Assembly (NCBI RefSeq): GCF_003086295.3
Contig: NC_092050.1
Location: 153,642,699-153,706,698 of the forward strand
DNA length: 64,000 bases
Source of the DNA: Arachis hypogaea
Lineage: Eukaryota; Streptophyta; Magnoliopsida; Fabales; Fabaceae
Reading direction: 5' to 3'
In this document: positions 23,716-39,727 of the stretch, one piece after another
Layout: every line of letters starts with the position of its first letter
Numbering within the stretch: the first letter of the stretch is position 1
The notes under the pieces: generated by a model
The model's input: only the letters and a program-made list of their open reading frames with translations
What the model was told of the DNA's origin: nothing
The model's database searches: none
Made by a program: the position numbers and the translations under genes

Positions 23716-26700
23716 GGGATATGCACAGGAGTGGGAGTCTTTCAAGGAATTCCACTGGTAGTAGTAGTAACAATAACGGTAGTGGTAGTAATAAGCCGGC
23801 GCCATTGAGGCTTTCGTCGCCTCAGCAATCGCTGCGCCGGCTGGGATTGTGTTCCCCAATTGGAACGGCCGAGCACAAGTCCCCAGTCGTGTTCCCGGAG
23901 AAGCGAAGCAAAGCGAAGGCTTCGAGGAGGAGTGGGGAGGTTGGCAGTGGTGCCCCTGTGACGGGGCGGCAGGATGATCAGGATATGAGCAAGGGTTTTG
24001 AACATCGAATTGATATTGGTGGTGGTGGTGGAGGAGGAGGAGACGAGAAGTCGGATTTGTTAGGATATGTTGTATACTCTGGGAAGCTTGTTTTGGATAA
24101 GAGAAAGATTGCTGTAGATAGTAGTAGTGGTTCTCAGCTTGCTTCTCTTGAGGTTACTGACCAAGAAGCTGTGGATGCCAAACTAACAAGCAAGGCATTG
24201 GTTTGGGGATCACATGTGCTGCACCTCGATGATGTCGTTTCGGTAATATATTGCTTTTAGTGTGAGATGGATGGTCGGATCAAATATGTTTGCTATTTAC
24301 TCTTATTTGGTTGCTAGGGGAAGATAATATATTTGACTAATTAGTTTTAGTCCATGTTCTAAACAGGTTTCTTATTATTCTGGTCTCAGACATTTCACGG
24401 TGCACTCATACCCATTGAAAAAGCCTTCGTGTGGCCTTTCTTGTTTTGTGAAAGCTCAAAGAAGTCGCAAGGACTATCGCTTTGTTGCTTCTACCAAAGA
24501 AGAGGCAATTCAATGGGTTGGTGGATTTGCAGATCAACAGTGTTTTGTGAATTGTCTTCCCCACCCTTTAGTGTCTTCAAAGAAGCAAGCTTCTTCAGAA
24601 TTACTTCCTTCTGATACCCCTCCTGAATTGCTCTTTAGATGTAAAACCCCACCTAAGATGCTCGTAATTTTAAACCCACGCTCGGGGCGAGGCCGTTCTA
24701 GCAAAGTTTTCCATAATATTGTGGAACCAATATTTAAGGTATGACATACTCTTTGATTGTTTAAGCTGCATAGGCTTGTTGGTGCACTTATGTTTATCAT
24801 GGTATGCGATGCCAAATTTAGATATGAAGTTTCAAAGTTTACTGCATAAAACACTAGAGTATTCTATAAGATTGATAATAATATTAGTATTTATATTTTA
24901 TATAGTTTTTCATTGCTCTGTCAATATATTACTCTTGAACTATTATTATTTCACATCTGTTTTTATCAGAATACTTAAGTCCATATGGTTGGAGTATGTG
25001 CATCATTTTATATATAAGATACAATTGGACAATGCAGCATGTATAATTTCCTACTTATTATGTTTGGCATGTTCTATGACAGCTTGCTGGGTTTAGATTG
25101 GAGGTAGTCAATACAACACATGCTGGTCATGCTAAAAAGCTTGCATCAACTGTGGACATCAGTACCTGCCCTGACGGTACAGTCTTCTACAGTTTAAATA
25201 TGTATTGATTATAGTTTTCTTTATCACCTTTGTGGATTTTTTTTTTTACTATTATCTGTTCTTGAAATTGGTGTTTTTTTTTCAGGAATAATATGTGTTG
25301 GTGGTGATGGGATAATCAATGAGGTCAGCAGGCTATTTTGATGATTTACCGGTTTGTTTGATGGAATTAGTATCTTCTTTGTGTTTATTGCCTGTTTTTT
25401 TCTCCTAAAAGCCTTTTGAACATTATCTACGACTAGATTCTAAGCTGTCTAGGACTGATTGAAGACACTTGGTTATCTTCCTTGTTCATCCCAGTGCTAA
25501 TAGCACTTTTATATCTAAATATACTAATGGTAGGGTTTTAACAGCCAGCATGGGGAAACTGAGATGTGTCTCCCCTCTCTCTAAACTGATATATTAGATC
25601 AGTGGGGTCTAGTATGTCTTTGAAAAGAAAGTAAGAAACACAATGATAATCATGGCATTCAAGAGGCGTGTTTCTTTCCCAACAATTCTCTTGGTGACTT
25701 ATTCGCTAATCTCTCTGATCTGTGTACTTTTCTCTTCTATCAACACATATCATATCAGAAATTCTTCCCCTTCTGTACTCTGTCAACTTGGTTGCTAGTT
25801 AGTATCGGTTACAATGTGTCCTTGCCCACTTTAGTCTTGGATTCCTTGTAGATCATGTTAGTCATTCTTACAAATACATTAGTGATAGGAAGCCTGCTAA
25901 CTTTTTCATGGGAACTAAAGTGAATTAATAATCTAAAGTGGCTCAATAGCATAAGTTTCTCACAAAGTATTTTTAAAGTTCTGTCTTTAGATTTAATATG
26001 ATTTTTTATTGGATTACTCTTCCTTCCGTTAAGAGAAAAGCACATTACTTTTTAATAGAAGAAAAACTACAAATTATTATGGTTATTTTTTGTTAGAAGT
26101 AAACAAGATTTTATTGTCTCTGGTGTTACTTGAAGAATTATCAAGAATTACAAGATAGAAAGGATATTAGAGAAATTTTACTGAAATGACTATGCACCCT
26201 ATCACTTCTATATATACTAATCATGTCACTAAACGATTATAACTAATTACTTTTAACTAACCTTTTCCATAACAAAAAATCTTCCTTCCATTAGAGTTTC
26301 ACCAGTTATTCATGAATACATGGAAATCATTTAAAAAATGTGGTATTGTACTATGTATTATCATGAAACAGCCATTCATAAACCATAAAGCTTCTTAAAC
26401 AAGGATTTTCAGTCATGCTCATTGCAGAAATTGAACTTCTCTTTCATGGTTTAGAACACAAATATATGCACATGTTGTGAATATATATGCTATTTATTTA
26501 TATATTGTGGTTGATTTTGTAGGTTCTCAATGGTCTCCTTTGTAGAGACAATCAAAAGGAAGGAATATCGATACCCATTGGAATTATACCAGCTGGTTCT
26601 GATAACTCTCTGGTATGGACTGTTCTTGGTGTCAGAGATCCAGTATCTGCAGCAATGGCTATTGTAAAGGTAGCATTCTTTCTTTCCGATCTCAAATAAT

Positions 26701-28876
26701 TGATGGGCATAACTAATTCGAATATTACAGGTTGGGAATAGACAAATAGACATTGATCCGTATAGATTTTTTGATTTATTTAATAGTCCATATATCCTTG
26801 CAGTTAATATTCATTCTATTTTCTTGCTTCAGGGGGGCCTTACTGCTACAGATGTTTTTGCTGTCGAATGGATTCAGAGTAATAAGATTCATTATGGATT
26901 GACAGTTTCATACTATGGTTTTGTTAGTGATGGTAAGTCAATGCCATTTACAAAACTTACTACTTTGCATAATTCTTGTTTGAGAATCCACTTCTTATTG
27001 GTGATGGCTGAAGTTTTAGTATAAAATAGGGAAATGGCTTGGTTTGTGTTACCTTTTCTGGGATACTTTGTTTCTTGTTGCTAATATACTCTCGGGTCCA
27101 TATTTTTCCGAACATGTTTCTTTTATGAGTGTGTCTAGAATCACCTCTGGGTTTAAATGATTTGTATCGAGATCCAACCATTCCAAAACCTTAAGCTATT
27201 AAATAGAAAGTTCATGAATGATTTTTATATTAAAGATGGGCCGTTGATGCAAGAGCTGTTTGGGCTTGAGGCATGGTCAATGTCATGTTTGTCCTGCCTT
27301 GTGCTAATATATGCAATACACATGATCAATCCTCAACAGTTAATCAAAATGTGGTTGTATGAGTTGGGGGTAGGGAGTGAAGAAATCACGTTTTAGGAAG
27401 ATAGATAGATCGTTGTCTGACACAATCAGTAATGCCCACTTTCGAATTGGCTTTATGTACTTGTGTATTCTTTATGTTACAGTGTTGGAACTTTCTGAAA
27501 AGTATCAGCAGCGCTTTGGCCCACTGCGGTATTTTGTTGCTGGATTCCTCAAGTTCTTATGCTTACCGCGGTACAGCTATGAAGTTGAATATCTTCCAGC
27601 ATCAAAAACTGAGAGAGAAGGAAAGCTGTCTGGTGAACGGGAAGTAGTTGATATTGCAGATCTGTATACAGACGTCATGGGAAGATCGAATAAGGATGGA
27701 TTGCCCAGAGCATCTAGTCTTTCAAGTATTGACTCAATAATGACTCCAAATCGACTGTCTGGTGGAGACATGGATACCTGTAGTAGTACTCATGCTAGTA
27801 CTGAACCTTCAGAATTGGTGCGTGGCATAGATCCAAAGTCAAAGCGTTTGTCGTCTGGAAGAGGGAATGTAACATCAGAACCTGAAGTTATTCATCCTCA
27901 ACTGCCTCTATCAACGACACCAAACTGGCCAAGAACCAGGTCTAAGTCAAGGAATGATAAATGGACTGGATTGACCACTACACATGATAACTCTAGATGG
28001 GGCAACGGTGGGACAAATGATAGAGAGGATATATCATCAACACTTTCTGATCCAGGTCCTATATGGGATGCTGAACCAAAGTGGGATCCCGAGGCTAATT
28101 GGGATGTAGAAAACCCAATTGAGTTGCCAGGGCCTCCAGATGATACAGAAGTAGGACCCACAAAGGAGGTTGTGCCTCGATTTGGAGACAAATGGGTTGT
28201 CTCGAAGGGACATTTCCTTGGCATTCTGGTTTGCAACCATGCATGTAGAACTGTTCAAAGCTCACAGGTGGTTGCTCCTAAAGCCGAGTTTGATGACAAC
28301 ACACTAGATATGCTCTTGGTTCATGGGGTTGGAAGGTTGCGGCTATTGAGATTTTTTGTACTTCTGCAGATGGGTCGACACCTTTCCTTGCCATATGTTG
28401 AATATGTAAAGGTATTTGCATTAATATTTTTTAAAATGAAATTGTTTAGACTGCATTATACACATCATTAGTTCTTAAAACTGCATATTATTGTGGTGAT
28501 TAACTGGTAGAGTTGCCTTTAAATAAGGTTACCATGTTCCAATCTTTGCTTGCTTTTGTCTAATCAAATTTAGAATACTACAGTCAACAATTGCTATTAG
28601 TTCTGAGCTGTGTCATGAAAAAAGATTGGTTGGCTTTATCTGGTTAGGTTCTTTAGTGTCCGGATTGTCTTGTTGTCCTGGTTTTTATTATTTCTGTATT
28701 TGTTCATTGTATGACTGTCTGTTTGGATGCAGGTAAAGTCTGTGAGGATAAAGTCAGGGAAGCACACTCATAATGGATGTGGTATTGATGGTGAGCTTTT
28801 TCCACTCAATGGACAAGTAGTTTCTACTCTGCTTCCGGAACAGTGCAGGCTAATTGGCCGTTCTCGTATACGATAA
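23712..28876 (+). CDS. LCBK1: Sphingoid long-chain base kinase 1 (diacylglycerol-kinase catalytic family)
   Basis: It phosphorylates free sphingoid bases such as sphinganine and phytosphingosine to their 1-phosphates, using ATP, at cell membranes. Eight coding exons: 23712-24242, 24367-24738, 25083-25176, 25286-25323, 26523-26669, 26833-26932, 27483-28411 and 28733-28876. The sum is 2355 nt, or 784 residues, close to the usual plant LCBK1 size. An N-terminal Ser-rich stretch and a lipid-kinase-specific region precede the DAGK-type catalytic core. NPRSGRG lies at about residues 277-283, the ATP-binding GGDG at 338-341, and GSDNS at about 370-374. A low-complexity acidic/Trp linker (WD repeats of the form WDAEPKWDPEANWD) splits the C-terminal half, as in plant LCBKs. 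Start: ATG 23712 or the in-frame ATG nine bases later (MHRSGS), which fits relatives equally well. The frame is open upstream but has no ATG. Confidence 0.93.
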
Positions 28877-29767
28877 CAGTGAGTCATTTTCAATTTTTTG
28901 ATGGGTTCTGGAAAGAAGCTCGTGTACTTTTGTTAAATATACAAGTCCAGATACCCAATTTGTCCATGTGAAATTCCCTATCTTCGCTGTAACAGCTGAG
29001 GCTTTTTGTAAATTTTTGTTCCGGTTATATGTATCTGTTGTTGCTTGCATATCTGTCTTCCTTATTTTTGTCCTCAGTGAAAAAAGAAAAACAACACATT
29101 TGTGCATTACTTGCAACAAGCCGCTGAATGTATTGCATTTCTCCCCATTTCTTCCACTTGGTTTGGTCCATTGATTCTCGTGTCGCAATCTCTGAGATGG
29201 AAAGTTGTATTGTATCTACATTTCAAGTTTATACTGAAATCTTGTAGACTGCAGTTCTCCAAATCCAGCTTCAGCAGATGGTTGCGGAGCAATGCAGGGG
29301 TAGCTAAACCTACCAAAATGGTAATACACTAATACCATCCAATTAGAAAGTGGGAATTGAAAAAGTGGTAGATTATGTGAAGGGTAGTCCACTTGAAAGT
29401 ATAAATATATTATGGCAGGTTCATGTGTGACTTGATGGCAATTGTTGGTACTATCCGACAGCAAGTTGGGTCAATTTATATACTGAGCTAGGAGGCTCCA
29501 TTTATGAATTCTAATTGGCTTCAAAACGCAGTAGAAAATGATGAATTTGACTAATAAAAGAAATTCCCAATCATAATAGACACTAGCAATTTCTGCCAAA
29601 CTAGAAATATCATTAGAAAGAATCAAACGTGTATGATAAGAACAACAATGCGTAGCAAAGAAAATCTCGGAAGAATGAGGACAAAAGACCATGAGTTTAG
29701 GAGAATATCAGTTCGATATAGACGAACGGGTGGATAATGGATATTGTGGGTGTGTTGCAAAATCACT
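28877..29767 (+). other. LCBK1 3' UTR and intergenic
   Basis: No gene is supported. Overlapping short frames on both strands at 28850-29460 lack any domain. The first few hundred bases are probably the LCBK1 3' untranslated region. Confidence 0.5.
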
Positions 29768-30336
29768 CACGTGTCCCCTTCCAAAGACCATATTATAGTT
29801 TACAGAAAACTTAACTAAAAAGGAGATTTCTGTTATTATTAATTTATTATTATCACGTAAATTATCCACTGTACTAAATTTTGGTATTTTGGGAGTGAGT
29901 GGTTGAATTAAAACCAGAATCAGAAAATTATCCAATATCCCATCACTGCCACGTGCGAATCCCACATCCTTTTATTCTTACACAGAAAAAATACAAAGGA
30001 ATTTTCAACAAATTGATATATCTTTTGATCATTAGATAAAATATAAAATCTACACAAAATAGTTTCACTTATAATACAAAGATGTGTATCAATTTAGACA
30101 AAAGTAAATATAAATTTTCTTTTCCAGAGTAGAAAAAGTCGTTGGATTATATTTGTGTTATTTTATATAATATTGACTTTTAAGTATACAGGCAGTTGTT
30201 AAGTTATAAATGTGCTTGCTGAAAAGGTTAAAATGAATGGAGGGAGCAACTAACAAATAAGAATCATAATAATCACAAACACAATAAATCAAAAATAAAA
30301 GAAACAGCAAAGAAGCGCTGAATTGAGCAAAGAAGC
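29768..30336 (+). promoter_or_regulatory. FTRV promoter with two G-box cores
   Basis: CACGTG occurs at 29768-29773 and 29950-29955, about 570 and 390 bp before the FTRV start. A TATA-like TATATAA lies at 30164-30170. G-boxes are bound by bZIP and bHLH (including phytochrome-interacting) factors, which would suit a light-linked plastid enzyme. The promoter role is inferred from position. Confidence 0.5.
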
Positions 30337-30831
30337 ATGAGCATGAGCATGAGCAGCAGTAGCAGTTACCTAACAAGGGCGTGTTCGCCTTCATCCTCCG
30401 TGAGCGTCTCCCCTAACTGCACTTCTTCATGGATGATTCTCCCCAAGAACCCTCTCTCACTCCCTCAACCCTCACGCGCCCTCTCACTCCCAACCCCCAC
30501 GCGCCGTCCCCTAACCGGCCTCGTCAGGTGCGAGGTCGCAGTTCAACTCTCTTCTCAACAAGACGAAGAAGCAGAAGAATCTTCCAAGGTCAGCAAGGTC
30601 GGTGCGCGCGTTAGGGTGAAATCGCCGCTCAAGGTCTATCATGTTCCCAAGGTTCCGGAGCTCGATCTCGACGGAATGGAAGGTCAGATCAAGCAGTACG
30701 TAGGGTTATGGAACGGGAAGCGAATCTCTGCTAACTTGCCTTATAAGGTTGAGTTTGTTACGGAAATTGAAGGACGTGGCAAAGTGAAGTTCTTCGCGCA
30801 CCTCAGGGAAGATGAATTTGAGTATGTTTAG
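30337..30831 (+). CDS. FTRV: Ferredoxin-thioredoxin reductase, variable chain, chloroplast
   Basis: A 164-residue protein from one exon. It is the non-catalytic subunit that pairs with the Fe-S catalytic chain of FTR in the chloroplast stroma. The dimer passes electrons from photosynthetic ferredoxin to thioredoxins. Residues 1 to about 70 are Ser/Pro/Arg-rich with almost no acidic residues, a typical transit peptide. A short acidic linker (DEEAEESS) follows, then the conserved SH3-like barrel: KVGARVRVK, PLKVYHVPKVPE, GMEGQIKQYVG, GKRISANLPYKVEF, and the ending EDEFEYV. The start has three in-frame ATGs in a row (MSMSMSS); the first is taken. The family is usually encoded without introns in plants. 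Confidence 0.95.
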   Translation: MSMSMSSSSSYLTRACSPSSSVSVSPNCTSSWMILPKNPLSLPQPSRALSLPTPTRRPLTGLVRCEVAVQLSSQQDEEAEESSKVSKVGARVRVKSPLKVYHVPKVPELDLDGMEGQIKQYVGLWNGKRISANLPYKVEFVTEIEGRGKVKFFAHLREDEFEYV

Positions 30832-33489
30832 CTTTTCTTGAACTGTTATATGAACTTCATCACTCTCTTCTTGTTGTTCTTGATGATGATGATGATGATA
30901 ATGGATGAAACTGTAGGTTGATATGATAATACGGTTCTATTTTCTCTCAAATCTCATTTTTATTGTTGTTGTTATTATTATGATTACGATTATTATTGAG
31001 TAAATAATGACATGGCTCCTTCTGTGCAGTAAGATGATGTATGTATATAATTCAGCTTCCATTAACTTCTTGTTCTTGTTCTTGTTCTTGTTCCTCTTGT
31101 TATTCTTATCTGCTTAAAGTTGTTAGCCATGAGGTTGAGTTTTGACCCATGCTTTCGGCTCAATTGTTGCTGGTAAATGCTACTAGTTAGAATAATTTTG
31201 TCAGAATCTGTGGCAGATAGGTATTGAATAGAATCAATGATGTGATAGGACCGACTATCCATAGCATAGCATATCATATCAAATCATTCTGGGAACTTGA
31301 CTCTAGCTTTCCATCATTTTAGTTGCATTTTCTCTGTTATCAATTGTGTGGGGGTGGTTGTGGACTTGTGGTTGTGGCTTTTAGGAGGGTTTTTCTTGTT
31401 TAATCTGATCTTGAAGTTGTAACTTTCTTCTTGATGATGTTCTGCTTCTATTGGTGCTTTCGACACCCTGGTGTTGTGATTCTGATCCTGTAGCAATATA
31501 AAACGTGAGCAGAGGCATTCCTCTTGGCCTGCGTTTTCGTTAAGGGAGGGAAGGGAAAGGGAATAAGTTATAACAGAAGACTGCGAAATGGGGGGAAAAA
31601 GCATGGGAGTTTGATACTTGTTTCCGTTTCCTTCCATTTTTTGGATACGAAAAAGGAAATTGAAATATTAACAAAGAATCATATTTGCTCTCTTTTTATA
31701 GAACTTAAATTGTGTAAGGCTTTCTGGAAACATATTCTTTTTCTTTCCTTCACATCAAACATCCACGCAGACTTTTGGATGGAAAAGAGAAGTGGAAAAA
31801 AGAAGAGAACAGAAGAGAATGTAGAAACATTAATTTGAAATATGCAGAAAATTGGATAGTGTAGAGATTTGGAAGATTATCTGATTGGCTCTCATATTCT
31901 TCCTTTTGTGAATGCTATGTTATGTACTGTGATTCATTTTCAAATCAGTAGTTTATTTAAAAGTCAAATTCAATCAATCAAAATTCATAATTGCTCTATC
32001 ACCGAGTAGAAGGAGATGCACTGTTGCACTTGTAAGCTATCGTTATTGAAAGGAGATAGGCCAAATGAATCTTACCATGAGTTCATCTTTTCTGTAATTT
32101 GGTTAGTTGTGCAGACTTATGTTTGTTGTTGCTAAATCCTTTCAACGTGTTCATTTTCTCTTGACAGAAGACGCCCAAATTACTTTTCTTTTATTAGGGG
32201 TACTTTTTATTCATAAAGGCAATGGTGTTCTTTGAATTTGCAAGATTGGAGTTGGACAATGAAGGATGAACTCTGAAGTTTTTTGTACTTTGTGATTTGT
32301 CTATCGTGTGCATTTTATCCACCGAAAAAGATGCAAATATTGTTTCTTTGGTTGGTTTAGTTATTTTGGAGATTTTCATCGAGCAATTGAACTGGTGGTT
32401 TTCAAATATTGTGTGTACTTTTTTTGTTAGTACCATATCATCTGGCCAGAAGCGGAACCTCAGTTGGTGAGAGTTTGAGAGAGCTATCTTGCGGTGAACC
32501 TAGGCAAGAGGTTTTGCTAAGTATTTATTAAACTATCAATCGTTGTTTGGCTCAGTTGGATTAATACATTGTAGGCTTGTAATTGTTTCTAGAAATGGGT
32601 CACTCTTGTCTGACTTCTCTGCATCTTTCCAATCACAGCTCTTGTATTCGTTAGTAATGTGGCTTAATGACTTGTGTAGTCGGGTCCAAGTCTTTCACTG
32701 CCTTCTTTTCTTGAATTATTGTACTTGTTAGAAATATTGATGTGTTGTTTTATGCTCTCTTGACATTGCACATTTGATCCATTAAATCAGAAGGGAAATG
32801 AATAGAAAGCATAAAGAAACACTTCTCAAAATTTTCGCTCATTTTAAAATTTGCAATTTTAGGCATGGAAGTTTGAACTTCGTTGAAATTGTCGATGTTG
32901 CAACAGATTTGAGAACTTGTTATTTTTCCTTCTATGGGAGTTTACATATTCGAGATGTTAGATATAGTGATACATTATTACATTACATTGTGAGGCATTC
33001 TTCCAAACATTGTCTTTTGTCATATGTTGCATTGCTATTGACCGCCAACTACTTTCCCATCGGTTTCTCTAAATGTGTTCCCAATCTAGAGTTATACTAT
33101 TTTTACCCTGGCAAACTCGCTGTCTGCAATTTTTGTGTGTTGAACTATGCAGTCTATTCTGGTGTTGGTTATTATTTGGCTTCATGTAAACACTAAATAG
33201 TAAAATACTAAAATAGGTATTTTACCTAGCCAGTCACGCAACTACCTTGTCAAGGTCCAAGGTTTTTTTTTTTTTTATGGCTATTCCTCTTGGTTTCGTG
33301 AACAATTGCAGTGCGCATATTGAGTGAGCAAATACCCGTTGTGGTAATGGGGGTAGAAATTCATATAATCATATAGCACAAATGAAAATTCTCAACTTGT
33401 GTGTGACAATGCCAAGTAAATATCAATCTGATCCTTGCATTGAAACTATCACGCAATGATACCTAAATGAATAGTATTTGTTAAGAGTC
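30832..33489. other. FTRV 3' region and gene-free spacer
   Basis: About 2.6 kb lies between the convergent FTRV (+) and DEG10 (-) genes. It holds a (GAT)n tract near 30883, a (CTTGTT)n tract near 31070-31100 and scattered short frames. The longest frame, 132 codons at 32798, has no domain and a non-coding composition. A T-run lies at about 33265. No gene is supported. Confidence 0.55.
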
Positions 33490-37319
<3,830 letters not shown>

Positions 37320-38159
37320 TTAGGGGCGGCGGGCATCTGTCATTACTCATTATATATACTTTATTATTCACTGTGAAACATTTTCTCGCTAAATTATATA
37401 TTTTTGGAAGACTTTCACATGTTCCATTTACTTTATTGGAACATTGATATACCATGTATTAAACGGTAATAGATAAAGTATTTATCGTGCACACGTGATA
37501 CAATGTCTAAAATATCCCTGAAATAATGCATAAAAAGACTAATATAGCACTGACAAAGTGTCGGCTTTGTTGTTATATGATGATTGATGAGGGATGTTTC
37601 AAGGCAAGCCAAGCTTTCTATGAATTGCAGCTCATGGGCTAATTTTTCTAAGGAACCGTAAGTTAGTTCGTTGGAGGTTTTTGGGATTATTTGTTGTAAC
37701 ATAATTAGGATTTATAGCTGTATTTTATTATTTTGGGATTTTTTTAGACATTGAAATTTATATTTTCTAATATAATTAAACAATTTATGTTATAAACGGT
37801 TATTTTATTTTTTCTTTTAAGATTTTAAGAGATTTTAATTTTTACTCTCTAATACAATAAAACAATTTTAATTAATTTTATAAAAGATAATTTAATCTTT
37901 CTAAAAATTCATGATTATAGTCTATATTTTATACCTTAAATTTGATATTTAAAAATATTTTTGTCTTTTTAAATTAATGTTAAAAAAGTATTTTAATCTC
38001 TTAAAATAAATTCTGCAAAAATTTTAGTAATTTTCAAGTCATATTCAGATTTTATTTTCTAATACAAATAATCATACTTAAACCTCAAGTGTTATAGTCT
38101 TTTAAAATTAATCATAAAAAATTATTTTTGTTAGAATTTTAAAGAGGCTACTTTAATCA
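37320..38159. other. DEG10 upstream region
   Basis: No gene visible. A G-box core CACGTG occurs at 37492-37497, about 170-215 bp before the DEG10 starts. Further out the sequence becomes AT-rich. The promoter role is inferred from position. Confidence 0.4.
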
Positions 38160-38162
38160 TTA

Positions 38163-39269
38163 CACTACAAGAAAAATGTTGATTACCGTTAGATTTATCG
38201 TCGGACATTACCGTTAGATTTACTAGCAGTTGCAACACTAAATTTGTTATCTATAAAATATTACTGTCGGATTTATATTTTCCAACCGCAACAAATGGCG
38301 CAAAAAAAAACTTTGGTGGGCACGCATTTTACCATCGAATTTAGGGGAGAAAAAATCCGACTGTAAGATAATTAAATGAAATGCGCTATTTTGGTCACAG
38401 ACTATGCGTTCGATGATAAATTCACTAGTAGAATTGACCCTAAATTTATGAGCTTGTTTCTACTATGAAGGAGCTTGTTTCCTCTCTGCGAATTGCTACC
38501 TCCATTGTTTGCCACCGTTGCTGTTTGTTTTCATCAACTACGATGCTACTCTTTTTCTTTTATCCAGGTATGTCTTCTTTTCTTCCTTCTTTTATTTTTT
38601 TTATATTGTTGGCATTTACTAAACTCTAACCCTACACTCCTCTAACCCCAATATCCATGGTCGCTGTCACCGTTGGTTATTTACTTAAATATTCAAAAAA
38701 ATAAACTTGAATAAAGTTTAACTAGATTAATACAATTTGATTATGTATCATTAACTGAATGGTTGGAGGTAGAAAGTGTGTATGTGGTGTTTAAATTTGG
38801 GGTGAAAGGTGAGAATATGGTATTTTGAGAAGATTGGATATGAGAGTTGAGTGAAACTGAAACTTTAATAAACTTTAATCATAATTTTTTATGTTGGAAG
38901 TTGTTTGCTTTGAATTAAAAGTTTTCAATAAATTATTATGGTAAATTGTAAAATTTAAATATTGTTAGTTTAATCATCATTGAATTTAAATCTTTAAAAT
39001 TATATATTAAAATTTAATTTTTTTTAAAAAAATAAAATTTAAGTTTATCGTCAATTAAATCTGCTAGCAGTTATTAATTTAATTATTAATAAATAATATA
39101 TTACCATCAAATTTCACCGATTACAAGTTTATACTTTATATCCACTACAAAATTCGTTAGTAATTAGCGACAGATAAAAAAATCTGCTACTAAATAATTA
39201 CCGACGATATTTATACGGTCAGATTTATTCATTGTTAAATTCGACAGTTTCGACGACTTTCTTATAGTG
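38163..39269. mobile_element. Non-autonomous CACTA element, 1107 bp
   Basis: It begins CACTACAAGAAAAATG and ends CTTATAGTG (CACTATAAGAAAG on the other strand). A 3-bp TTA duplication (38160-38162 and 39270-39272) flanks it, as expected for CACTA elements. Subterminal regions hold repeated GTCGGATTTA/TACCGTTAGATTTA-like motifs. No coding sequence. Confidence 0.85.
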
Positions 39270-39727
39270 TTAAAATAAACTAATTTTTTTTCGTTTTTAA
39301 AATTAACCTGAAATTTTTAGTTTATAATTTCTTATATAATAAAATAATATGAATTAATTCTAAAATGATAGTATTTTGAAAATTAACCTTAAAATATTGT
39401 TTTTTTTATTTAAAATCTTTTAATAAGTTTATTTTGCTCAGCCTTAGTTTTTTTATAAAAAAAATATCAAAATTACCATGTGTAATATAATTATACAACG
39501 TTTTATTCTAAAAAGGTAGTTACTCTTTTTTAAGTAGTATTTTAGTAATTTTAAAAATGTTGCTTAAAGAATATTTTAATCTTTTTTAAATAAATGCTAA
39601 AAATTATTTTAATTATTTAAAATGAACTTTGTAAATATTTAATATTTTTAAAGTAGAATACAAGTCTTTCGAAATACAATTAAACAATACTAAGACAAAA
39701 GGTTTTTAGTCTTTTTAATATTAATAA

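Noticed and set aside
32798..33196. 132-codon frame between FTRV and DEG10
   Set aside because: Cys/Tyr/Phe-rich with no domain and no splice partners; consistent with chance in AT-rich DNA.
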